Made by a program: the position numbers and the translations under genes. A stretch of DNA of 64,000 nucleotides from Sandaracinaceae bacterium (GTDB lineage Bacteria; Myxococcota_A; Polyangia; Polyangiales; Houyiibacteriaceae), in assembly GCA_016706685.1 (NCBI GenBank), contig JADJJE010000018.1, positions 1-64,000 on the forward strand. Direction: 5' to 3'. The notes under the pieces were generated by a model. It made no database searches and was not told the DNA's origin. It worked only from the letters and a program-made list of their open reading frames with translations. Shown in pieces: positions 42,290 to 50,171 of the stretch. Positions within the stretch are counted from its first letter, which is position 1; each line of letters begins with the position of its first letter.

Positions 42290-42645
42290 CCCAGTTCGCC
42301 TTGCAGCAAGGCACTATGGGCACCCCCGGCTGGAAGCCGAGGGCAGCAAACCAGGCCTGGGCGACCTGAAAGTCCGCCCCTGCGGGTCGGACTAGATGGC
42401 CGCGAGTCGGTGCCGTTCTACCAAGGGTACCCGGACCCCGGGTCTCGTTCCCTTGGGGCCGATGAGTTCACATCGGGAACCTCCAGTGGGTGCCTGTGTC
42501 CGGCCACCTTGGGTAGAACAAACCCCGCTGTCCGCCACGTAGTCCCCTGCCGCAGGCGGGGGACTTTCGGAAGTACGATCACGTGGTTTGCTGCCCACGG
42601 CTTCAGCCGTGGGTGCCCATTGTGGCTTGCAGCAAAGCGAATTGG
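42290..42645. repeat. Composite palindromic element B, about 355 bp
   Basis: The whole segment is one imperfect inverted repeat centred on the hairpin CCGATG-AGTTCA-CATCGG (42459-42476). Matching blocks in the two arms, at equal distance from the centre, include GGGCAGCAAACCA, GAAAGTCC, CCTGCGG, GTTCTACC and CCGGAC. Each arm also folds locally: a REP-type hairpin at 42318-42341 and another at 42593-42619, AGTCCG/CGGACT at 42371-42393, and CCAAGGG/CCCTTGG at 42421-42456. GCTAG occurs just outside both ends (42282-42286 and 42654-42658), a possible target duplication or chance. Confidence 0.8.
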
Positions 42646-42654
42646 CGCCGGCCG

Positions 42655-43104
42655 CTAGAGCACCCGCGCGCGCAGCTCTGGCGAGGGCACGATGCACGTG
42701 GTGCTGGCGCCGAACAGGCGGTACCGCACGCGCGCGAAGAGCCGGTACTGCAGGTTCAGGAGCACCAGCGGGACGAAGCGCAACAGCACCGCGACGCGGA
42801 ACAGCGCTGGCCAGATCAGGCGCCCCGCCGCGCCGTCCAGGTGCAGGCGCTCGCGCTCCGTGCCCGCGTCGGTCACGAGGTAGACGCTGTCGATGTCGGT
42901 CGGGTCGTGCTGGTTCCGCGTGAGGATGGCCTGGCCCAGGGCGGACTGGATGTGCACGAAGAAGAAGCGCTCGGCGCGATCGTGCTTGGCGATGGTGGCG
43001 ACCAGGCGGTTGCAGAAGATGCACAGCCCATCGACGAGGATGATCGACTTGCCGAGCGCCGCGGTGGGGAGCTGCGCGCCGGAGGTGAGCGTTGCGGTGT
43101 CCAT
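42655..43104 (-). CDS. DCC-family (DUF393) thiol-disulfide protein
   Basis: A 149-residue protein of the DCC family, named for its N-terminal DGxCxxC motif, here VDGLCIFCNR at about 24-33, resembling a thioredoxin-like redox site. A hydrophobic region LLRFVPLVLLNLQYRLF near the C-terminus is typical of the family and may touch membranes. Biological role is unknown. The stop codon lies at the very edge of palindrome B. It is convergent with ptsI and downstream of metG on the same strand by 52 bases, so could share its transcript. Confidence 0.88.
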   Translation of the reverse strand: MDTATLTSGAQLPTAALGKSIILVDGLCIFCNRLVATIAKHDRAERFFFVHIQSALGQAILTRNQHDPTDIDSVYLVTDAGTERERLHLDGAAGRLIWPALFRVAVLLRFVPLVLLNLQYRLFARVRYRLFGASTTCIVPSPELRARVL

Positions 43105-43156
43105 GACCTCTCCACGCGCGGCGGCAGGGATCGGTTACACATGCCTTGGACCCGAG

Positions 43157-45190
43157 CTACTTCGCGCGCGTGCCAGGGGCGACGTCGTCGCTCGCGCCCA
43201 GCAGCCGCAGGCCGCCTTCCACGTCGGTGGCCAGGATCATGCCCTGCGACATGAGCCCCGCGAGCTTGCGGGGGGCCAGGTTGGCCACCACCACCACGCG
43301 CTTGCCCAGCATCTGCTCCGGGCTGAAGTGCTCGGCGATGCCCGCCACGATCTGCCGCGGCGTGCCTTCGCCGAGGTCCACCTCGAGGCGCAGCAGGCGG
43401 TCCTTCTTGGGCACCTTCTCGGCGCTGAGCACCAGGCCCACGCGCAGGTCCACCTTGGCGAAGTCGTCGAACTCGATGGTGCCGTCACCTGCGGACGCCG
43501 CGGTCTCGCTGGCCTCGGCCGCGGGCGCCTTGCTCTCTTGCGCCTGCGCGGCCTTGGCGCGCTTCTCGGCCTTGGTCGGCTTCGGGGCCGCGTCGGCCGC
43601 CGCCTCGGGCACCAGCCGCGCCAAGAGCGCCTCTTCCTGCTTCGCGTCGATCTTCGGGAATACGGGCTTGCCCGCGGTCACCTCGGTGCTGGCGGCCAGC
43701 TCACCGAAGCGCGAAGGCCAGGCGTCCACGCCCACGGCCGGCACCAACGGCCCGAGGCCGATCTGCGCGCGCAGCTCGTTGGCCTTGTTGGGCATCACGG
43801 GCGCCAGCATCAGCGACAGGAAGCGCACGCTCTCGAGCGTGACGTAGGCCACCTCGGCCAGGCGCCCGAGCTTCGCCTCGTCCTTGCTCAGGTTCCAGGG
43901 CTCCTCGTCGTTCACGTACTTGTTGGCCGCGTCGATGAGCTCCTTGATGGCGTCGAGCGCGCGGTTGATGTTCACGCCGTCGAGGCTCTCTCGCACCTGC
44001 GTGGCCACCGACTCCGCCAGCGCGGCCAGCGCTGCGTCGGCCCCGGTGAGCGTGCCCACGGCGGGCACCTTGCCGTCGAACTTCTTCAAGAACGGCAGGA
44101 TGCGGTTCAGCAGGTTGCCGAGGCCGTTGCCCAGCTCGTTGTTGTAGCGAGCGATGAGGTTCTTGTGGTTGAAGTCGCCGTCCTGCCCGAAGCTCACCTC
44201 GCGCAGGAAGTAGTAGCGCAGGATGTCGCTGCCGAAGGCCTCCACCAGCGGCGCGGGCGGCAGGAAGTTGCCGAGGCCCTTGCTCATCTTCTCGCCGTTC
44301 ACCGTGAGCCAGCCGTGCGCCCACACCTGCGAGGGCAGGCGGATGCCGGCGCTCATCAGGAACGCGGGCCAGAAGATGGTGTGGAAGCGCAGGATGTCCT
44401 TGCCCACGATGTGGACGATGTTCGCGTCGGCGCCCCAGAACTCGTCATACAGCGGCGCTTCGCCGGGCTCGGCTGGTCCACCCAGCGCGGAGAGGTAGTT
44501 GGTGAGCGCGTCCAGCCACACGTACATGACGTGGCTGGGCTCGTTCGGCACCGGGATGCCCCACGAGAAGCTCGAGCGCGAGATGCTGAGGTCCTTGAGG
44601 CCACTCCGCACGAAGCTCTTCACCTCGTTGAAGCGGCCCTCGGGCTTCACGAAGTCGGGGTGCGCGTCGTAGTAGGCGAGCAACTTGTCGGTGTAGGCGC
44701 TCAGCTTGAAGAAGTAGCTCTTCTCGCGGATCTTCTCGACCGGCTTCTTGTGGTCCGGGCAGATGTTCCCCTCGAGCAGCTCCTTCTCGGTCTTGAAGCT
44801 CTCGCAGCCCACGCAGTACCAGTCCTCGTAGTCGGCCAGGTAGATGTCGCCCGACGCCACGAGCTTCTCCCACAGGCGCCGCGCGCCCTGCTTGTGGCGC
44901 TCCGACGTGGTGCGGATGAAGTCGTCGTTGGTGATGTCGAGCAGCTTCCAGGCTTCCTCGAACGGCGGCACCATGCTGTCGACGAACTCCTGCGGCTCGC
45001 GGCCCAGCTCCTGGGCGCGGCGCTCGATCTTGAGCCCGTGCTCGTCGAGGCCCGTGAGGAAGCGCGTGGGCTGCCCGCGCAGGCGGTGGTAGCGCGCCAA
45101 CATGTCCGCCGCCGCCGTGCTGTACGCGTGCCCGATGTGGGGCTTGTCGTTGACGTAGTAGATCGGGGTGGTGACGTAGAAGGGCTTCAT
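43157..45190 (-). CDS. metG: Methionyl-tRNA synthetase
   Basis: A 677-residue MetRS that charges tRNA-Met and tRNA-fMet. The class I signature appears as PHIGHAYS (HIGH), and KMSKG near residue 300 is the second motif. The connective peptide has CVGC and CPDH, an incomplete-looking zinc knuckle (Cys-Cys-Cys-His). After an Ala/Lys-rich linker (about 540-575) the C-terminal tRNA-binding OB-fold (DLRVGLVLSAEKVPKKDRL) completes the long form of the enzyme. Start MKPFYVTTPIYY is at 45190. Confidence 0.96.
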   Translation of the reverse strand: MKPFYVTTPIYYVNDKPHIGHAYSTAAADMLARYHRLRGQPTRFLTGLDEHGLKIERRAQELGREPQEFVDSMVPPFEEAWKLLDITNDDFIRTTSERHKQGARRLWEKLVASGDIYLADYEDWYCVGCESFKTEKELLEGNICPDHKKPVEKIREKSYFFKLSAYTDKLLAYYDAHPDFVKPEGRFNEVKSFVRSGLKDLSISRSSFSWGIPVPNEPSHVMYVWLDALTNYLSALGGPAEPGEAPLYDEFWGADANIVHIVGKDILRFHTIFWPAFLMSAGIRLPSQVWAHGWLTVNGEKMSKGLGNFLPPAPLVEAFGSDILRYYFLREVSFGQDGDFNHKNLIARYNNELGNGLGNLLNRILPFLKKFDGKVPAVGTLTGADAALAALAESVATQVRESLDGVNINRALDAIKELIDAANKYVNDEEPWNLSKDEAKLGRLAEVAYVTLESVRFLSLMLAPVMPNKANELRAQIGLGPLVPAVGVDAWPSRFGELAASTEVTAGKPVFPKIDAKQEEALLARLVPEAAADAAPKPTKAEKRAKAAQAQESKAPAAEASETAASAGDGTIEFDDFAKVDLRVGLVLSAEKVPKKDRLLRLEVDLGEGTPRQIVAGIAEHFSPEQMLGKRVVVVANLAPRKLAGLMSQGMILATDVEGGLRLLGASDDVAPGTRAK

Positions 45191-45277
45191 GGTGCGCTCG
45201 GCTCTCCGGGACTGGCCTGTTACCAGGATTCCGGGGCATGGGCACCCCCCCGCTCGAGCGAGCCCGCGTGTTCGTCG

Positions 45278-45847
45278 TCACTCGGGCAGGAACCGCACGC
45301 ACTGCTCGTCGGGCAGCGTGGGCTCGCGGGTGACGCGCAACAACGCCTCCCCGCGGTAGCCGCGAATCGCGATGCGGTACTCGCCGCGCACCACCTCGCT
45401 GGGATCGGCCGAGCGGAAGAGGGGCCGGCGTTCGAACACCACGGGCAAGAACGAACACTCGCGGCAGACGGGAGCCAGCTGGGGGCAGCGTCGTTCCTCG
45501 AAGGTGATCAGCGCGCCGCGTCCCTCGTGCGTGGTGGAGGAGGCCAAGAAGTTGAACGCCACCACCCACTCACAGCGCATCGAGCCGGTTCCGTGCCAGT
45601 ACCCTGCCACCTCGGCGATGTCGGCGACATTGACCTGAACCGGGATGCACAAGTCGATGTAGTGGAACGCGCCTCCGAACTCGCGCGGATCACAGTCGTC
45701 GAGTGACAGCGGCCCGAGGTCCACGCCGATGTCGGCGGAGCACTCGACCGGCCCAGCGTCGGTGCGTTCGCCCACTTCGTGGCTCAGCGCGCAGCCAGCC
45801 CCGAGTGCGGCCAGCGCGACCACGACGAAGGCCACACGTCCCGTCAC
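45278..45847 (-). CDS. Hypothetical lipoprotein
   Basis: A 189-residue exported protein. GTG 45847 gives a signal sequence with a lipobox (AALGAGC). The mature part contains Cys pairs (CPQLAPVCRECS) and no known domain. The start overlaps the stop of the preceding lipoprotein by 4 bases (GTGA), a sign of translational coupling. Function unknown; envelope location is inferred from the signal. Confidence 0.72.
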   Translation of the reverse strand: MTGRVAFVVVALAALGAGCALSHEVGERTDAGPVECSADIGVDLGPLSLDDCDPREFGGAFHYIDLCIPVQVNVADIAEVAGYWHGTGSMRCEWVVAFNFLASSTTHEGRGALITFEERRCPQLAPVCRECSFLPVVFERRPLFRSADPSEVVRGEYRIAIRGYRGEALLRVTREPTLPDEQCVRFLPE

Positions 45848-46491
45848 GGTGGCATCACCATCCGAGCGGTGAAGCCATCTACACACGGCTCCATGTCTGC
45901 GCACCCTGAGTCGTCACTTGGGCGGAACATCCGATAGACGACCCACGGGGGGATGCTCCCCTCGCCAGGGTCGGTGTAGGGATCACCGCGGTCGGGGTCG
46001 GTGCCTCCGCTCACCACGACCAGCCAGTAGCCACTGCACTCTCCGAACTGCGCTGACGAAGCGCCGAGAAGCAAGTGCCCTTCATCTATCGCCAACTCGC
46101 TGGAGTAGTAGAGCGTCGCGCGATCCAGCGTGGAGTCGTCGGACGGAAGGTCGAATGGAATGCTCACCGTCCCGATCTGAGCATCCGCAGTCATGAGTGC
46201 GCACGTGAAGCCCTCGATTCCAACGCCAACATTGGACATGGAAATTCGCGCTCCGGGGACCATGGGGTCGAAGTCCGAGCAACGCGGATAGTCATCGTAG
46301 CCAATCGCGAACGACAGCACTGTGTCGTAGTAGGGGATGCCTGGAGCGCCTACTCGGTCGACGAGTTCAATGACGGGCATCTCGCGGCGAAGGTGGTAAC
46401 AGTCGTTGGTATGATCACACCCTACCAGGATCAACGTGGCGAACGACGCGGTGATGTGCGTGGCTCGGGTGCGAGTGGATAACGATGTCAT
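45844..46491 (-). CDS. Hypothetical lipoprotein, copy 1 of a tandem duplication
   Basis: A 215-residue lipoprotein with lipobox LVGC at about 19-22 and no known domain. It shares most residues with the protein encoded 685 bases upstream (46529-47176), including NDCYHLRREMPVIELVDR, IPYYDTVLSFAIGY and a conserved C-terminal FTARMVM. The two copies are the same length. The start shown (MTSL) matches the start of copy 2; an ATG 9 bases earlier is possible. Confidence 0.75.
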   Translation of the reverse strand: MTSLSTRTRATHITASFATLILVGCDHTNDCYHLRREMPVIELVDRVGAPGIPYYDTVLSFAIGYDDYPRCSDFDPMVPGARISMSNVGVGIEGFTCALMTADAQIGTVSIPFDLPSDDSTLDRATLYYSSELAIDEGHLLLGASSAQFGECSGYWLVVVSGGTDPDRGDPYTDPGEGSIPPWVVYRMFRPSDDSGCADMEPCVDGFTARMVMPP

Positions 46492-46528
46492 ATGCCCCAA
46501 TGGTGCACGACGAACGCCACATGTCGCT

Positions 46529-47176
46529 TCACGGTTGCATCACCATCCGCGCGGTGAAGCCATCCACGCACGGCTCCATATCCACGCACCCTGGGTCGTC
46601 GCTCGGGCGGAACATCCGATAGACGGTCCAAGGGGGGAGGCTCCCCTCGCCAGGGTCGGTGTAGGGATCACCGCTGTCGGGGTCGATGCCGGAGCTCACC
46701 ACGACCAGCCAGTAGCCGCTGCACTCTCCGAACTGCGCTGATGAAGCGCCGAGAAGCAAGTCGCCTTCGCCTCTCCGCAGCTCGCTGAAGTAGTAGAGCG
46801 TGGCGCCATCCAGCATGGAGTCGTCGAACGGAAGGGCGAATGGAATGCTCACTGCCCCGATCTGAGCATCCGCAGTCATGAGTGTGCAGACAAAGCGCTC
46901 GGCCCCAACGCCAACATTGGACATGGAAATACGCGCTCCGGGGACCATGGGGTCAAAGGCGGAGCACCGCGGATAGCGCTCGTAGCCGATCGCGAACGAG
47001 AGCACTGTGTCGTAGTAGGGAATACCTGGAGCGCCTATTCGATCGACGAGTTCAATGACGGGCATCTCGCGACGCAGGTGGAAACAGTCGTTAGTATGCT
47101 CACATCCTGCCAGGATCAACGTGGCGAACGACACGATGATGTGCGTGGCTAGGGTGCGGGAACACCGCGATGTCAT
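46529..47176 (-). CDS. Hypothetical lipoprotein, copy 2 of a tandem duplication
   Basis: A 215-residue lipoprotein (lipobox LAGC) equal in length and largely identical to the downstream copy; differences are scattered substitutions rather than indels. The 37-base spacer between the two copies resembles the sequence before this copy and the beginning of the next lipoprotein gene, so the duplicated unit included the junction. No domain is recognised. Both copies probably serve the envelope. Confidence 0.75.
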   Translation of the reverse strand: MTSRCSRTLATHIIVSFATLILAGCEHTNDCFHLRREMPVIELVDRIGAPGIPYYDTVLSFAIGYERYPRCSAFDPMVPGARISMSNVGVGAERFVCTLMTADAQIGAVSIPFALPFDDSMLDGATLYYFSELRRGEGDLLLGASSAQFGECSGYWLVVVSSGIDPDSGDPYTDPGEGSLPPWTVYRMFRPSDDPGCVDMEPCVDGFTARMVMQP

Positions 47177-47483
47177 GCGCGCCCAATGGTGCGCGCAGAA
47201 TCGCCAATGCGTGGCCGTCACGAGCGGGAGCGTCACCCCATCACGGACACCAGCACCCCATTCGCTCACGGAATGTCCCAACGCTCGTCGTCCTTGACCG
47301 ACAGTGTCGATGTCCCTCAGCTCGAAGTCAACGCTGGGCGGGTCCCGGCCTGCACCTGCCGGACCTGCCAGCGCGGCTCAGCGGAGGGGACTGCCCACCA
47401 CTCGAACCGTCGTTCCCCATGATCACGTGCCCCCCGCGTGGATTGGGTTGACGCGCAGACCACCCGCGCGGCAGGTTTGGGCC
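47177..47483. other. Divergent gap between lipoprotein and TetR genes
   Basis: 307 bases without a credible gene. The part nearest the lipoprotein repeats the sequence found before copy 1. TTGACG at about 47447 could be a -35 element for the TetR gene, but no -10 is clear. Nothing else is seen. Confidence 0.4.
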
Positions 47484-48092
47484 ATGCGGTACAAGAAATC
47501 GGCCGTGAGCTCGTCTCAGATCGTGCAAGCGGCCATCCGGGTGCTCGCGCGTCAGGGCTACGCGCGCACCAGCCTGATGGACATCGCGCGCGAGGCGGGG
47601 ATGAGCAAGGGGGCGGTGCACTACCACTTCCCCACCAAGGAGTCGCTCATCGAGGTGGTGCTCACCACGGCCACGGACGCGGTGCAGCAGCGCACCATCG
47701 CGGCGTGGAGCTCGGGAGGGGACCCGCTGCAGTCGCTGCACAACAGCCTGGAAGAGCTGTGGAAGGCGCGCGCCGAGCGCACCGACGAAGCCCTGGTGGT
47801 GGCCGACCTGCTGGCCCAGAGCCTGTACGACGACAACCTGCGCCCGCACCTGGCGGACTACTACCGGCTCGCGGCCGAGCAGATCTACGAGTACCTCAGC
47901 GCCGAGCTCAACCGGATTGGCATCAAGCCCGCCATCCCCATGGAGATCCTGCCGCGCATCGTCATCGGGCTGTTGGACGGGCTGGTGATGCAGGCCTTCG
48001 TGGAGCCCGACGTGCTCAACGCCGCGGACGTGGTGCGCGCGGTGGAGTCGCTGGGCCTCGCGCTCTTCGGCGTGGCGAGGCCGCCCGCGTGA
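47484..48092 (+). CDS. TetR-family transcriptional regulator
   Basis: A 202-residue TetR-type regulator. The helix-turn-helix is near the N-terminus (LMDIAREAGMSKGAVHYHFPTK at about 29-50, read as two pieces, with the typical YHF). The C-terminal ligand-binding domain is of the TetR_C_6 kind in general character (LEELWKARAERTDEALVV, LLDGLVMQAFVEP). ATG 47484 starts just before the DNA-binding helix bundle; the frame upstream is non-homologous. Its stop overlaps the holB GTG by 4 bases, an unusual partner for a regulator. Target unknown. Confidence 0.88.
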   Translation: MRYKKSAVSSSQIVQAAIRVLARQGYARTSLMDIAREAGMSKGAVHYHFPTKESLIEVVLTTATDAVQQRTIAAWSSGGDPLQSLHNSLEELWKARAERTDEALVVADLLAQSLYDDNLRPHLADYYRLAAEQIYEYLSAELNRIGIKPAIPMEILPRIVIGLLDGLVMQAFVEPDVLNAADVVRAVESLGLALFGVARPPA

Positions 48093-49111
48093 CGCTCCGC
48101 GAGCCGGCCGGCGCCGGAGCCGGCACCTACTTCGAGGGCATCCACGCGCAGCCCCACGCGCTGTCCGTGCTCACGTCGGCGCTGCGCACGGGGCGCGTGG
48201 CCTCGTCGTATCTCTTCGAGGGCCCCGCTGGGGTGGGCAAGCAGCTGGCGGCACTGGCGCTGGCCAAGGCGCACCTCACGCAGCTCGGGGCCAGCCCCGA
48301 CACCATGCTGCGCGTGGCGAGCGGCAACCACCCCGACGTGCGCGTGTTCGAGCCCCGTGAAGAGGGCAAGGGCAACGTGCAGGTGGCGTACCTGCGCGAG
48401 GAGATCCTGCCGCTCGCGCAGTACGCGCCCTTCGAGGCGCAGGCCACGTTCTTCATCTTCCCGCGCGCCGACGTGTCGTTCCCCGAGACGGTGCCAGGGG
48501 CCGCCAACGCGCTGCTCAAGACGCTGGAGGAGCCGCGCCAGGCGGTGCACTTCATCCTCTTGGCCGAGCGCCCGGACCGGCTGCTGTCCACCATCCGCTC
48601 GCGCTGCCAGCGGGTGCGCTTCTACCCGCTGCCGCACGAAGAGCTGGAGCGCATCCTGGCGAAGCACGACATCGCCCCCGAGCTGCGTGGCCCCGCCATC
48701 GCGCTGTCCGGTGGGAGCGCCGAGCGCGCGCTGCGGCTGTCCGAAGACGGCGTGGCCGACCGGCTGCTGAAGCTCGCCTTCCAGGTGGACGACGTGACGC
48801 GCGGCGCTCGGGTGGGGGACTACGTGGACGCGGCCGCCGCGCTCGCGGCCGAGACCGATGTGCAGCAGGGCCTCGACACGCTGGTGGCCTTCTACCGCGA
48901 CATCGCCGCGGCCGCGCTGGGCGCTCGCCCCGAGGAGCTGGCCTTCCGCCACGTGGCCGGCGAGATCGAAGCGCGCGCTCGCACCCTGGGCGCACGTCGC
49001 GCAGCGGCACGCGTAGCGGCCATCACCTCGGTGTTCGAGGGCCTCGACCGCAACGCCAACCCACGCGTCACCATGGACGCCCTAGTCTACGAGCTCCGCC
49101 ATGCGCACTAA
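48089..49111 (+). CDS. holB: DNA polymerase III subunit delta prime
   Basis: A 340-residue AAA+ clamp-loader subunit. The P-loop-like GPAGVGKQLAALALAKAHL is at about 46-64. The following KTLEEPRQAVHFILLAERPDRLLSTIRSRCQ carries the SRC motif of clamp loaders; the read is split here to stay short: TLEEP, then TIRSRCQ. The usual zinc module of delta prime is not evident. It loads the sliding clamp with DnaX and HolA. GTG 48089 overlaps the TetR stop by 4 bases; its own end overlaps hemH by 11. Confidence 0.88.
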   Translation: MTLREPAGAGAGTYFEGIHAQPHALSVLTSALRTGRVASSYLFEGPAGVGKQLAALALAKAHLTQLGASPDTMLRVASGNHPDVRVFEPREEGKGNVQVAYLREEILPLAQYAPFEAQATFFIFPRADVSFPETVPGAANALLKTLEEPRQAVHFILLAERPDRLLSTIRSRCQRVRFYPLPHEELERILAKHDIAPELRGPAIALSGGSAERALRLSEDGVADRLLKLAFQVDDVTRGARVGDYVDAAAALAAETDVQQGLDTLVAFYRDIAAAALGARPEELAFRHVAGEIEARARTLGARRAAARVAAITSVFEGLDRNANPRVTMDALVYELRHAH

Positions 49112-50171
49112 GCCCCCGCCCCCGCCGCCCGAGCCGCCGTTCGACGCCATCCTGCTGGTCTCCTTCGGCGGCCCCGAGGGCCCGGACGACGTCATGCCGT
49201 TCCTCGAGAACGTCACCCGCGGCAAGCCCGTGCCGCGCGAGCGCCTCTTGGCGGTGGCCGAGCACTACCACCACTTCGGCGGCAAGAGCCCCATCAACGA
49301 CCACTGCCGCGAGCTCATCGCGGCGCTGCGCGTGGAGCTCACGGCGCATGGCGTGGACCTGCCCATCTACTGGGGCAACCGCAACTGGCACCCGCTGCTG
49401 CCCGACACGCTGCGCGAGATGCAGCGCGATGGCGTGCAGCGCGCGGTGGCGGTGTTCACCAGCGCCTTCAGCAGCTACAGCGGCTGCCGGCAATACCAAG
49501 AGAACATCGCGGCGGCGCAGGCCGAGGTGGGGCAGGGCGCTCCGCGCGTGGACAAGGTGCGGCCGTTCTTCCACCACCCCGGCTTCCTGCAGGCCGTCAC
49601 CGAGCGCACGCGCGACGCGCTGGCCACGCTGCCCGAAGCGCAGCGCGCACAGGCGCACTTCCTCTTCACGGCGCACAGCATCCCCAACGCCATGGCGGCC
49701 ACGTGCGCCTACGAGGCGCAGCTCGCGGAAGCCTCACGCATCGTCGCGGACGCGGTGGGCGCCGCCAGCCACGAGCTGGTGTACCAGAGCCGCTCGGGCC
49801 CGCCGCAGGTGCCGTGGCTCGAGCCCGACGTCACCGACCACCTGGCCACCGTGGCGGCGCGCGGTGTCTCCGCCGTGGTGGTGGTGCCCATCGGGTTTCT
49901 GTCCGACCACGTGGAGGTGCTTTGGGACCTCGACGAAGAGGCGCGCGAGAAGGCGCTGTCGCTGGGGCTCACGTTCGCGCGTGCCGGCACGGTGGGCTCG
50001 CACCCGGCCTTCGTGGCGGCGCTGCGCGAGCTGGTGCAGGAGCGGCTCATCGAGAGCACGGAGGCGCGGGTCACGCCGCGCTTCGTGGGCGTGGGGCCAG
50101 CGCTGCCATCCACGTGTCCGCCCGGCTGCTGCGCCTACAACCCGCAGAGGCCTATGGCGCGACCGTCGTGA
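49101..50171 (+). CDS. hemH: Ferrochelatase (proto- or coproporphyrin type)
   Basis: A 356-residue ferrochelatase, which inserts iron into a porphyrin in heme synthesis. LLVSFGGPEGPDDVMPFLENV opens the protein in the Actinobacteria-like style, FTAHSIPNAM holds the conserved His, and VVPIGFLSDHVEVLWDLDEE is the other metal-site block. The C-terminus carries STCPPGCC, and this Cys cluster, with a distant Cys, fits the [2Fe-2S]-containing type known from Myxococcus and Mycobacterium. Whether the substrate is protoporphyrin or coproporphyrin cannot be told from sequence alone. Its last 20 bases overlap the convergent repeat protein. Confidence 0.93.
   Translation: MRTKPPPPPPEPPFDAILLVSFGGPEGPDDVMPFLENVTRGKPVPRERLLAVAEHYHHFGGKSPINDHCRELIAALRVELTAHGVDLPIYWGNRNWHPLLPDTLREMQRDGVQRAVAVFTSAFSSYSGCRQYQENIAAAQAEVGQGAPRVDKVRPFFHHPGFLQAVTERTRDALATLPEAQRAQAHFLFTAHSIPNAMAATCAYEAQLAEASRIVADAVGAASHELVYQSRSGPPQVPWLEPDVTDHLATVAARGVSAVVVVPIGFLSDHVEVLWDLDEEAREKALSLGLTFARAGTVGSHPAFVAALRELVQERLIESTEARVTPRFVGVGPALPSTCPPGCCAYNPQRPMARPS

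Larger units (their letters stand above)
42233..42654. other. Gap between convergent ptsI and DCC genes
   Basis: No credible gene in 422 bases. It contains a REP-like motif copy at 42242-42261 just after the ptsI stop and, almost to its end, a composite palindrome (42290-42645). The arrangement mirrors the argA/PP2C gap. Confidence 0.6.
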
